From the NCBI RefSeq assembly GCF_030384665.1, contig NC_083674.1, positions 2,170,001-2,234,000 on the forward strand: a stretch of 64,000 bases of DNA, written 5' to 3'. Source of the DNA: Lodderomyces elongisporus. Lineage: Eukaryota > Ascomycota > Pichiomycetes > Serinales > Debaryomycetaceae. Positions within the stretch are counted from its first letter, which is position 1; each line of letters starts with the position of its first letter. Made by a program: the position numbers and the translations under genes. Below the pieces are notes generated by a model that ran no database searches, was not told the DNA's origin, and worked only from the letters and a program-made list of their open reading frames with translations. Below are positions 11,147 to 26,937 of this stretch, one piece after another.

Positions 11147-11941
11147 ATGACTTCTGTATCTTCATCCTCCAACAAAACAAACAACTCCATAGAAGACCAC
11201 GACCACCACACCGACAAGGTAAACAAAATCCAGTATGCCGGCGACAACCAAGAGTACGTCATCATCAACAGACAAAAGTACTACAGACATGAGTTGATGG
11301 CCGCCTTTGGTGGTTACTTGAACCCGGGTGCCTCTCCATACCCAAAGATCAACATCAACCCCGCCCCACTCGGCTTGTCCGCTTTCGCTACCACCACTTT
11401 TGTCTTGAGCTTGATCAATGCTCAAGCAATGGGCATCACAGTGCCCAACGTGGTTGTCTCGTTGGCTTGCTTTTATGGAGGTGCAGTACAATTCCTCGCT
11501 GGATGCATCGAATTTGTCACTGGTAACACATTTGGTTTCACTGCACTTACATCCTACGGTGCATTTTGGTTGAGCTACGCAGCAATCTTTATCGAAAGCT
11601 TTGACATTGCAGCCTCATACACTGACTCACAAGAACTCGAAAATGCCGTGGGCTTCTTTTTGATAGGCTGGGCCATCTTCACATTGATTTTATTCTTGAA
11701 CACCTTGAAATCAACCGTTGCATTTAGCAGCCTTTTCTTTTTCTTGTTTGTCACTTTTTTGCTCCTCGGAGGTGGCGCCTTTTCAGGCCACGTTGGAGTC
11801 ACACGCGCTGGAGGTGTCATTGGAGTCATCACCGCCTTTATCGCTTGGTACAATGCATTCGCCGGTACCGCCACACGCTACAACTCGTACATCACCGCAA
11901 GACCAATCCCATTGCCAGGAAATTTCCTTTCTCACAAATGA
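11147..11941 (+). CDS. ATO/GPR1-FUN34-YaaH family acetate-ammonium transporter
   Basis: Encodes 264 residues, the usual length of fungal Ato/Ady2 proteins, which are plasma-membrane acetate carriers also implicated in ammonium release. The family signature NPAPLGLSAFATTTF is present at residues 71-85. Six hydrophobic segments follow, including FYGGAVQFLAGCIEF and TSYGAFWLSYAAIF. The N-terminal 50 residues are hydrophilic and Ser/His-rich, as in other family members. No in-frame CTG codon was noticed, consistent with a highly expressed CUG-clade gene. CUG-clade yeasts often have many ATO paralogues, so I do not assign a specific member. It is the last single-copy gene before the tandem array. 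Confidence 0.9.
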   Translation: MTSVSSSSNKTNNSIEDHDHHTDKVNKIQYAGDNQEYVIINRQKYYRHELMAAFGGYLNPGASPYPKININPAPLGLSAFATTTFVLSLINAQAMGITVPNVVVSLACFYGGAVQFLAGCIEFVTGNTFGFTALTSYGAFWLSYAAIFIESFDIAASYTDSQELENAVGFFLIGWAIFTLILFLNTLKSTVAFSSLFFFLFVTFLLLGGGAFSGHVGVTRAGGVIGVITAFIAWYNAFAGTATRYNSYITARPIPLPGNFLSHK

Positions 11942-12301
11942 GAACACCCTAGTGTCTCGTATTTCGAAATCGGGAATTGACTATTTATTTATATTTGATG
12001 AACCCTTTATAATCTTGTTGCTTTGAGACTCTTTAGCTTCTCTTCTTACTTTAATTGTGCCAACTTTATTCTACAGCTCTATTTCTTTATTACTACGACT
12101 ATTATTATTATTATTATTATTATTATTTTTTTTTTAATATTATTATTAATATCATCATTATTATTATAATTATTATTATAATTATTATTATGATTAATAT
12201 TATGATTATTATTATGATTATTGAATAATATTTGTCAGCTCATAATCAACATTTTGCGACAAATTTTCTAGTATTGCCCTTTTTGTTTTTAGAACCATTC
12301 T
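11942..12301. other. Intergenic region between the ATO gene and the array
   Basis: 3' region of the ATO gene. It holds an ATT triplet microsatellite with variants at about 12099-12225. No gene is seen. Homology to the array units starts at about 12302. Confidence 0.6.
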
Positions 12302-12521
12302 GAATTCACTCTACTACTTTATTCTCTGCTACAGCCACACCCCATTTGGCAGCACCCATTTGGTTTTTTGTTATGAAGCATTTGGTAGCGTTTACAATTG
12401 CACACGCCCTTCTGTTCCCCTCACTTCCTCGCGGGTTTTGCAACCAAAATGTATATGGCATAACACAATTTACTTGTTAGTCTCCAACCACAAGGCGTGG
12501 CGAGAGGGCTACTTGGTGAAG

Positions 12522-12529
12522 TATAAATA
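12522..12529 (+). promoter_or_regulatory. TATA box of array gene copy 1
   Basis: TATAAATA lies 185 bp before the ATG and is followed by a long pyrimidine-rich tract (about 12560-12621), a usual yeast core-promoter and start-site layout. The same box lies 183 bp before the ATG in copies 2-12 and 14, and 150 bp before it in copy 13. Unit 1 has an 'upstream CCAAT' deletion and a different pyrimidine tract compared with the others. Confidence 0.6.
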
Positions 12530-12706
12530 TCCACAAACAAAACCCTTGTGACCTCAAACCTTTTTTTACCCTTTTTTTTTCTTCTTTTCCTTCTTTTTTT
12601 CCTTCTTTTCCTTCTTCTTTCGCCAGAAGTAAACCCACAACCAAAGTCTCACTACGTTTTAAACAAGTCAGACTTTACCTGTTAGTTTACTTAATTAAAT
12701 CTTAAA

Positions 12707-14194
<1,488 letters not shown>

Positions 14195-14299
14195 AGGAGT
14201 CGAGCTCTTTCTTAGCCCATCTTCTACCCATTCATCTTCAACCTAATCACTGGTGCTAATTGCAGACAAAAAATGAAAAGCAAACCCGTGTGGCTGATA

Positions 14300-14460
14300 T
14301 TCCTACTGCTATTCCTGCTATTCCTGCTATTCCTACTGCTATTTCTATTGCTATTCCTACTGCTATTTCTACTGCTATTTCTACTGCTATTTCTACTGCT
14401 ATTTCTACTGCTATTTCTACTGCTATTTCTACTGATATCCCTACTGCTATTCCTGCTGCT
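14300..14460. repeat. Minisatellite 1: 12-bp unit CTACTGCTATTT
   Basis: Imperfect 12-bp repeats with CTACTGCTATTC and CTGCTATTC variants at the edges. All frames across it stay open simply because the unit is a multiple of three and lacks stops. The hydrophobic Leu/Phe frame starting at the ATG at 14273 would be rich in CTG, so largely Leu/Ser in a CUG-Ser yeast. Repeat length is the same in most units, +12 bp in spacers 8 and 13, and -36 bp in spacer 9. Confidence 0.9.
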
Positions 14461-14633
14461 TTTTCTGATGTTACCTCTGTTGCTGCTTCACGGATGACTA
14501 TATCACAAACCCAACCATGATCCCAAAGCAGGGGGAGCCCACTGACCTCTGCTACCGTTTCCCATAGCCTACCACAACATTGCACTAGTGTATCTGCTGA
14601 CTCACACATTTATTCTGAACTTGGCAGATCCTG

Positions 14634-14655
14634 CGACAAAATGGCGCCTTTGTCG
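14634..14655. other. Short inverted repeat CGACAAA-N8-TTTGTCG
   Basis: Perfect 7-bp arms with the loop ATGGCGCC, seen in every complete unit. A 31-codon ORF starts at the ATG in the loop (14641) and begins MAPLSYDLVRG; nothing shows that it is translated. Confidence 0.6.
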
Positions 14656-14870
14656 TATGATCTTGTACGGGGAACGAAAAATGTCGAGGACGCATATGCA
14701 CTAGGAGTATCAACAAGGCACAGCGGGATCATATAATCACAGGTTGAGTTGTATAAGTCACCGTGCAAGTTGTTTCAGATGGTGCAGAAGTAGAGCTTGC
14801 GGAATCTACTTTCGTTTTCGGGATTTGTTTATGTTACATTAAATCATTGTTTGCTCGTGAAGTAATAGTA

Positions 14871-14962
14871 TTACTACCACTACTACTACTACTACCACCA
14901 CCACCACCACTACTACTACCACCACCACCACTACTACTACTACTATTACCACCACTACCACC

Positions 14963-15000
<38 letters not shown>

Positions 15001-15060
15001 CACCACTACCACCACTACCACCACTACCACCACCACCATTACTACGACCGCTATCACCAC
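14871..15060. repeat. ACC/ACT triplet tract
   Basis: About 190 bp of mixed ACC and ACT triplets. It codes for nothing convincing in any frame (poly Leu/Pro, Gly/Ser or Val). Length is constant in most units, but -78 bp in spacer 10, +18 bp in spacer 11 and -27 bp in spacer 12. Units 1, 3 and 6 share one arrangement of ACC and ACT near the 5' end; the other full-length units share another. Confidence 0.9.
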
Positions 15061-15135
15061 TAATATTTATCATATTTATTATACTTAACATATTTATCAT
15101 AGTGTGTGCTATCCAGTGTCGACCAAACTTAAACC

Positions 15136-15399
15136 ATGCCATTCAAATTTGTCAAGGATGTTTCTGGTGTTACTTCTGGTGTTACTTCTGGTGTTACTTC
15201 TGGTGTTACTTCTGGTGTTACTTCTGGTGTTACTTCTGGTGCTACTTCTGGTGTTACTTCTGGTGTTACTTCTGGTGTTACTTCTGGTGTTATTTCTGGT
15301 GGTGTTGCTGATGCTGTTGCTGATGCTGTTCCTGCTATTGCTGTTTCTACTATTGATGTTGCTGCTCCATGGCCGACTATATCACAAACCCAGCCATGA
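15136..15399 (+). other. Possible small ORF with VTSG repeats, 87 codons
   Basis: An ATG-started frame, MPFKFVKDVSG followed by VTSG repeats, then VADAVADAVPAIAVSTID and an end at TISQTQP. Equivalents start at 19135, 23071, 27073, 30946, 34894, 38875, 42790, 46546, 50266, 54205, 58093 and 61879. The repeat unit is 12 bp, so length changes cannot break the frame, and openness is weak evidence. No promoter was recognised. It could be a short repetitive peptide gene or a chance frame. Confidence 0.2.
15162..15303. repeat. Minisatellite 2: 12-bp unit TTCTGGTGTTAC
   Basis: About 11-12 copies in spacers 1, 3 and 6; two fewer in 2, 4, 5, 7, 12 and 13; one fewer in 8 and 9; still fewer in 10 and 11. 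One variant with GCTAC marks a fixed position, and GTTATT variants lie at the 3' end, one in type A and two in type B. Confidence 0.92.
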
Positions 15400-15781
15400 T
15401 CCCAAAGAAGGGGAGCTCGCCAAAAAGTGTGCCCGTGTTCATACACCACAAAGGGCCCTGCTACTACTTATTTTATCCGTCACTGGCACGCACACACTTT
15501 TGGTATCTCCCATTGCACCTGCATCTTCGCTCGTTTAACATATACAGCTTTCACTCGTTTTCAGGAACACATCAAGGTGGGGGACTCGATGACTTTTGCT
15601 ATTAATCTTTACACTTTTCTTTCTAATATTAACACACCTTTCTGTTTTTGTATACACTCTGCTATTTGTAAATGAACCATTCTTCTATCTCGCACTCTGC
15701 CTACAAATTATTTCTCAAATTGGACGTTCTGTATATTTCGCGCAATCGCTGTCATTGCAAACTAGAGTATCTCGGGTTGGA

Positions 15782-15806
15782 GTATGTGTATGTATACGCG
15801 CACGTG
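15782..15806. other. 25-bp alternating purine-pyrimidine run (Z-DNA candidate)
   Basis: Strict purine-pyrimidine alternation over 25 bp that ends in ACGCGCACGTG. A second GC alternation, ACGCGCGCG, lies about 55 bp downstream. The run includes a CACGTG E-box. It is conserved in each complete unit. Confidence 0.5.
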
Positions 15807-15879
15807 AGCTGCTGTGAACGAGTCAACCTAAGATACACGTAATATACACGTAAGATGGACGCGCGCGGGTGCGTGTGTA

Positions 15880-15939
15880 CTTTACAAAAAACTTTACAAA
15901 AAACTTTACAAAGAACTTTACAAAAAACTTTACAAAAAA
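15880..15939. repeat. Minisatellite 3: five copies of CTTTACAAAAAA
   Basis: Five 12-bp repeats; the third carries an A-to-G change (CTTTACAAAGAA). Every spacer has five except spacer 8, which has seven. Confidence 0.95.
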
Positions 15940-15946
15940 CACTACA

Positions 15947-15964
15947 GTGGGCAGCTGAGCCCAC
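15947..15964. other. Short GC hairpin GTGGGC-AGCTGA-GCCCAC
   Basis: A 6-bp perfect stem with a 6-nt loop directly after minisatellite 3, present in each spacer. Confidence 0.5.
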
Positions 15965-16037
15965 AATTGTCCTCAAACTTCAGCAGAAAAAAGTTTTCCC
16001 GTAAATTCGCACCAAACTCAGGGGAATAATCAACACA

Positions 16038-16095
16038 CACAAACAATTCTCGACTCGTTGCAAGCTTGACGGCAATCCGTCGAGAATTGTTTGTG
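16038..16095. other. Perfect 17-bp inverted repeat with 24-nt spacer
   Basis: Arms CACAAACAATTCTCGAC (16038-16054) and its reverse complement (16079-16095). Within the 24-nt spacer TTGC and GCAA can add a 4-bp inner stem across a 3x3 internal loop, closing a 10-nt loop. Equivalent left-arm starts are 20013, 23973, 27951, 31824, 35796, 39753, 43704, 47436, 51120, 55071, 58971 and 62757. Copy 1 has none upstream. It could form a cruciform or a structured RNA; function is unknown. Confidence 0.8.
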
Positions 16096-16597
16096 GAGAT
16101 AGAATGCATTGCAGGATGTATAAGGTTGTAGATTGTGTTGAGCCAACATGCATCCAAACATACAATTCATTCACTCTAGTCGTCCGTTTTCTGCTACAGC
16201 CACACACTATTGGTCACACACTATTGGCCACACCCCATTTGGCAGCACCCATTTGGTTTTTTGTTATGAAGCATTTGGTAGCGTATACAATTGCACACGC
16301 CCTTCTGTTCCCCTCACTTCCTCGCGGGTTTTGCAACCACAATGTATATGGCATAACACAATTTACTTGTTAGTCTCCAACCACAAGGCGTGGCGAGAGG
16401 GCTACTTGGTGAAGTATAAATATCCACAAACAAAACCCTTGTGACCTCAAACCTTTTTTTGCCCTTTTCTTCTTCTTCTTTTCCTTTTTCTTTTTCTTTT
16501 CCTTCTTCTTTCGCCAGAAGTAAACCCACAACCAAAGTCTCACTACGTTTTAAACAAGTCAGACTTTACCTGTTAGTTTACTTAATCAAATTCTAAA

Positions 16598-18193
<1,596 letters not shown>

Positions 18194-18961
18194 AGGAGTC
18201 GAGCTCTTTCTTAGCCCATCTTCTACCCATTCATCTTCAACCTAATCACTGGTGCTAATTGCAGACAAAAAATGAAAAGCAAACCCGTGTGGCTGATATT
18301 CCTACTGCTATTCCTGCTATTCCTGCTATTCCTACTGCTATTTCTATTGCTATTCCTACTGCTATTTCTACTGCTATTTCTACTGCTATTTCTACTGCTA
18401 TTTCTACTGCTATTTCTACTGCTATTTCTACTGATATCCCTACTGCTATTCCTGCTGCTTTTTCTGATGTTACCTCTGTTGCTGCTTCACGGATGACTAT
18501 ATCACAAACCCAACCATGATCCCAAAGCAGGGGGAGCCCACTGACCTCTGCTACCGTTTCCCATAGCCTACCACAACATTGCACTAGTGTATCTGCTGAC
18601 TCACACATTTATTCTGAACTTGGCAGATCCTGCGACAAAATGGCGCCTTTGTCGTATGATCTTGTACGGGGAACGAAAAATGTCGAGGACGCATATGCAC
18701 TAGGAGTATCAACAAGGCACAGCGGGATCATATAATCACAGGTTGAGTTGTATAAGTCACCGTGCAAGTTGTTTCAGATGGTGCAGAAGTAGAGCTTGCG
18801 GAATCTACTTTCGTTTTCGGGATTTGTTTATGTTACATTAAATCATTGTTTGCTCGTGAAGTAATAGTATTACTACCACTACTACTACTACTACCACCAC
18901 CACCACTACTACTACTACCACCACCACCACTACTACTACTACTATTACCACCACTACCACC

Positions 18962-18999
<38 letters not shown>

Positions 19000-20572
19000 C
19001 ACCACTACCACCACTACCACCACTACCACCACCACCATTACTACGACCGCTATCACCACTAATATTTATCATATTTATTATACTTAACATATTTATCATA
19101 GTGTGTGCTATCCAGTGTCGACCAAACTTAAACCATGCCATTCAAATTTGTCAAGGATGTTTCTGGTGTTACTTCTGGTGTTACTTCTGGTGTTACTTCT
19201 GGTGTTACTTCTGGTGTTACTTCTGGTGCTACTTCTGGTGTTACTTCTGGTGTTATTTCTGGTGTTATTTCTGGTGGTGTTGCTGATGCTGTTGCTGATG
19301 CTGTTCCTGCTATTGCTGTTTCTACTATTGATGTTGCTGCTCCATGGCCGACTATATCACAAACCCAGCCATGATCCCAAAGAAGGGGAGCTCGCCAAAA
19401 AGTGTGCCCGTGTTCATACACCACAAAGGGCCCTGCTACTACTTATTTTATCCGTCACTGGCACGCACACACTTTTGGTATCTCCCATTGCACCTGCATC
19501 TTCGCTCGTTTAACATATACAGCTTTCACTCGTTTTCAGGAACACATCAAGGTGGGGGACTCGATGACTTTTGCTATTAATCTTTACACTTTTCTTTCTA
19601 ATATTAACACACCTTTCTGTTTTTGTATACACTCTGCTATTTGTAAATGAACCATTCTTCTATCTCGCACTCTGCCTACAAATTATTTCTCAAATTGGAC
19701 GTTCTGTATATTTCGCGCAATCGCTGTCATTGCAAACTAGAGTATCTCGGGTTGGAGTATGTGTATGTATACGCGCACGTGAGCTGCTGTGAACGAGTCA
19801 ACCTAAGATACACGTAATATACACGTAAGATGGACGCGCGCGGGTGCGTGTGTACTTTACAAAAAACTTTACAAAAAACTTTACAAAGAACTTTACAAAA
19901 AACTTTACAAAAAACACTACAGTGGGCAGCTGAGCCCACAATTGTCCTCAAACTTCAGCAGAAAAAAGTTTTCCCGTAAATTCGCACCAAACTCAGGGGA
20001 ATAATCAACACACACAAACAATTCTCGACTCGTTGCAAGCTTGACGGCAATCCGTCGAGAATTGTTTGTGGAGATAGAATGCATTGCAGGATGTATAAGG
20101 TTGTAGATTGTGTTGAGCCAACATGCATCCAAACATACAATTCATTCACTCTAGTCGTCCGTTTTCTGCTACAGCCACACACTATTGGTCACACACTATT
20201 GGCCACACCCCATTTGGCAGCACCCATTTGGTTTTTTGTTATGAAGCATTTGGTAGCGTATACAATTGCACACGCCCTTCTGTTCCCCTCACTTCCTCGC
20301 GGGTTTTGCAACCACAATGTATATGGCATAACACAATTTACTTGTTAGTCTCCAACCACAAGGCGTGGCGAGAGGGCTACTTGGTGAAGTATAAATATCC
20401 ACAAACAAAACCCTTGTGACCTCAAACCTTTTTTTGCCCTTTTCTTCTTCTTCTTTTCCTTTTTCTTTTTCTTTTCCTTCTTCTTTCGCCAGAAGTAAAC
20501 CCACAACCAAAGTCTCACTACGTTTTAAACAAGTCAGACTTTACCTGTTAGTTTACTTAATCAAATTCTAAA
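18194..20572 (+). repeat. Spacer 2 (type B, 2379 bp)
   Basis: Same order of elements as spacer 1. It is 24 bp shorter because minisatellite 2 has two fewer 12-bp units. Spacers 4, 5 and 7 have the same length. Inverted repeat at 20013-20070. Confidence 0.9.
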
Positions 20573-22129
<1,557 letters not shown>

Positions 22130-22897
22130 AGGAGTCGAGCTCTTTCTTAGCCCATCTTCTACCCATTCATCTTCAACCTAATCACTGGTGCTAATTGCAG
22201 ACAAAAAATGAAAAGCAAACCCGTGTGGCTGATATTCCTACTGCTATTCCTGCTATTCCTGCTATTCCTACTGCTATTTCTATTGCTATTCCTACTGCTA
22301 TTTCTACTGCTATTTCTACTGCTATTTCTACTGCTATTTCTACTGCTATTTCTACTGCTATTTCTACTGATATCCCTACTGCTATTCCTGCTGCTTTTTC
22401 TGATGTTACCTCTGTTGCTGCTTCACGGATGACTATATCACAAACCCAACCATGATCCCAAAGCAGGGGGAGCCCACTGACCTCTGCTACCGTTTCCCAT
22501 AGCCTACCACAACATTGCACTAGTGTATCTGCTGACTCACACATTTATTCTGAACTTGGCAGATCCTGCGACAAAATGGCGCCTTTGTCGTATGATCTTG
22601 TACGGGGAACGAAAAATGTCGAGGACGCATATGCACTAGGAGTATCAACAAGGCACAGCGGGATCATATAATCACAGGTTGAGTTGTATAAGTCACCGTG
22701 CAAGTTGTTTCAGATGGTGCAGAAGTAGAGCTTGCGGAATCTACTTTCGTTTTCGGGATTTGTTTATGTTACATTAAATCATTGTTTGCTCGTGAAGTAA
22801 TAGTATTACTACCACTACTACTACTACTACCACCACCACCACCACTACTACTACCACCACCACCACTACTACTACTACTATTACCACCACTACCACC

Positions 22898-22935
<38 letters not shown>

Positions 22936-24532
22936 CACCACTACCACCACTACCACCACTACCACCACCACCATTACTACGACCGCTATCACCACTAATA
23001 TTTATCATATTTATTATACTTAACATATTTATCATAGTGTGTGCTATCCAGTGTCGACCAAACTTAAACCATGCCATTCAAATTTGTCAAGGATGTTTCT
23101 GGTGTTACTTCTGGTGTTACTTCTGGTGTTACTTCTGGTGTTACTTCTGGTGTTACTTCTGGTGTTACTTCTGGTGCTACTTCTGGTGTTACTTCTGGTG
23201 TTACTTCTGGTGTTACTTCTGGTGTTATTTCTGGTGGTGTTGCTGATGCTGTTGCTGATGCTGTTCCTGCTATTGCTGTTTCTACTATTGATGTTGCTGC
23301 TCCATGGCCGACTATATCACAAACCCAGCCATGATCCCAAAGAAGGGGAGCTCGCCAAAAAGTGTGCCCGTGTTCATACACCACAAAGGGCCCTGCTACT
23401 ACTTATTTTATCCGTCACTGGCACGCACACACTTTTGGTATCTCCCATTGCACCTGCATCTTCGCTCGTTTAACATATACAGCTTTCACTCGTTTTCAGG
23501 AACACATCAAGGTGGGGGACTCGATGACTTTTGCTATTAATCTTTACACTTTTCTTTCTAATATTAACACACCTTTCTGTTTTTGTATACACTCTGCTAT
23601 TTGTAAATGAACCATTCTTCTATCTCGCACTCTGCCTACAAATTATTTCTCAAATTGGACGTTCTGTATATTTCGCGCAATCGCTGTCATTGCAAACTAG
23701 AGTATCTCGGGTTGGAGTATGTGTATGTATACGCGCACGTGAGCTGCTGTGAACGAGTCAACCTAAGATACACGTAATATACACGTAAGATGGACGCGCG
23801 CGGGTGCGTGTGTACTTTACAAAAAACTTTACAAAAAACTTTACAAAGAACTTTACAAAAAACTTTACAAAAAACACTACAGTGGGCAGCTGAGCCCACA
23901 ATTGTCCTCAAACTTCAGCAGAAAAAAGTTTTCCCGTAAATTCGCACCAAACTCAGGGGAATAATCAACACACACAAACAATTCTCGACTCGTTGCAAGC
24001 TTGACGGCAATCCGTCGAGAATTGTTTGTGGAGATAGAATGCATTGCAGGATGTATAAGGTTGTAGATTGTGTTGAGCCAACATGCATCCAAACATACAA
24101 TTCATTCACTCTAGTCGTCCGTTTTCTGCTACAGCCACACACTATTGGTCACACACTATTGGCCACACCCCATTTGGCAGCACCCATTTGGTTTTTTGTT
24201 ATGAAGCATTTGGTAGCGTATACAATTGCACACGCCCTTCTGTTCCCCTCACTTCCTCGCGGGTTTTGCAACCACAATGTATATGGCATAACACAATTTA
24301 CTTGTTAGTCTCCAACCACAAGGCGTGGCGAGAGGGCTACTTGGTGAAGTATAAATATCCACAAACAAAACCCTTGTGACCTCAAACCTTTTTTTGCCCT
24401 TTTCTTCTTCTTCTTTTCCTTTTTCTTTTTCTTTTCCTTCTTCTTTCGCCAGAAGTAAACCCACAACCAAAGTCTCACTACGTTTTAAACAAGTCAGACT
24501 TTACCTGTTAGTTTACTTAATCAAATTCTAAA
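22130..24532 (+). repeat. Spacer 3 (type A, 2403 bp)
   Basis: Same length and minisatellite 2 structure as spacers 1 and 6. Inverted repeat at 23973-24030. Confidence 0.9.
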
Positions 24533-26131
<1,599 letters not shown>

Positions 26132-26899
26132 AGGAGTCGAGCTCTTTCTTAGCCCATCTTCTACCCATTCATCTTCAACCTAATCACTGGTGCTAATTGC
26201 AGACAAAAAATGAAAAGCAAACCCGTGTGGCTGATATTCCTACTGCTATTCCTGCTATTCCTGCTATTCCTACTGCTATTTCTATTGCTATTCCTACTGC
26301 TATTTCTACTGCTATTTCTACTGCTATTTCTACTGCTATTTCTACTGCTATTTCTACTGCTATTTCTACTGATATCCCTACTGCTATTCCTGCTGCTTTT
26401 TCTGATGTTACCTCTGTTGCTGCTTCACGGATGACTATATCACAAACCCAACCATGATCCCAAAGCAGGGGGAGCCCACTGACCTCTGCTACCGTTTCCC
26501 ATAGCCTACCACAACATTGCACTAGTGTATCTGCTGACTCACACATTTATTCTGAACTTGGCAGATCCTGCGACAAAATGGCGCCTTTGTCGTATGATCT
26601 TGTACGGGGAACGAAAAATGTCGAGGACGCATATGCACTAGGAGTATCAACAAGGCACAGCGGGATCATATAATCACAGGTTGAGTTGTATAAGTCACCG
26701 TGCAAGTTGTTTCAGATGGTGCAGAAGTAGAGCTTGCGGAATCTACTTTCGTTTTCGGGATTTGTTTATGTTACATTAAATCATTGTTTGCTCGTGAAGT
26801 AATAGTATTACTACCACTACTACTACTACTACCACCACCACCACTACTACTACTACCACCACCACCACTACTACTACTACTATTACCACCACTACCACC

Positions 26900-26937
<38 letters not shown>

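Larger units (their letters stand above)
14195..16597 (+). repeat. Spacer 1 (type A, 2403 bp)
   Basis: Non-coding as far as can be told. In order it contains minisatellite 1 (14300-14460), a short hairpin (14634-14655), an ACC/ACT tract (14871-15060), minisatellite 2 (15162-15303), a 25-bp alternating purine-pyrimidine run (15782-15806), minisatellite 3 (15880-15939), a GC hairpin (15947-15964), a 17-bp inverted repeat (16038-16095) and the promoter of copy 2. Spacers 3 and 6 have the same length and the same minisatellite 2 arrangement. Confidence 0.9.

Noticed and set aside
14273..14497. Hydrophobic MKSKPVWLIFLLLF ORF as a signal peptide or membrane protein
   Set aside because: It is a 12-bp repeat that is open in several frames, and many of its Leu codons are CTG, probably Ser in this yeast.
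14256..14609. Minus-strand ORF with VEIA repeats (and the PEVT-repeat ORF at 15129-15449)
   Set aside because: These are shadows of minisatellites 1 and 2; the second has no ATG. Their similar PLLWDHGWVCDIV segments reflect the duplicated DNA module.
15162..15303. Minisatellite 2 as telomeric repeat
   Set aside because: TTCTGGTGTTAC has a GGTGT core like Candida telomeres, but the period is 12 bp and the conserved ACGGATG part is missing. An isolated ACGGATG near 14491 is outside the repeat.
15880..15939. Minisatellite 3 as ARS consensus
   Set aside because: The repeat does not match the WTTTAYRTTTW consensus on either strand, so I do not call an origin.
16148..16444. 98-codon ORF upstream of each array gene
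   Set aside because: It overlaps the CCAAT elements and the TATA box and has no resemblance to a protein family.
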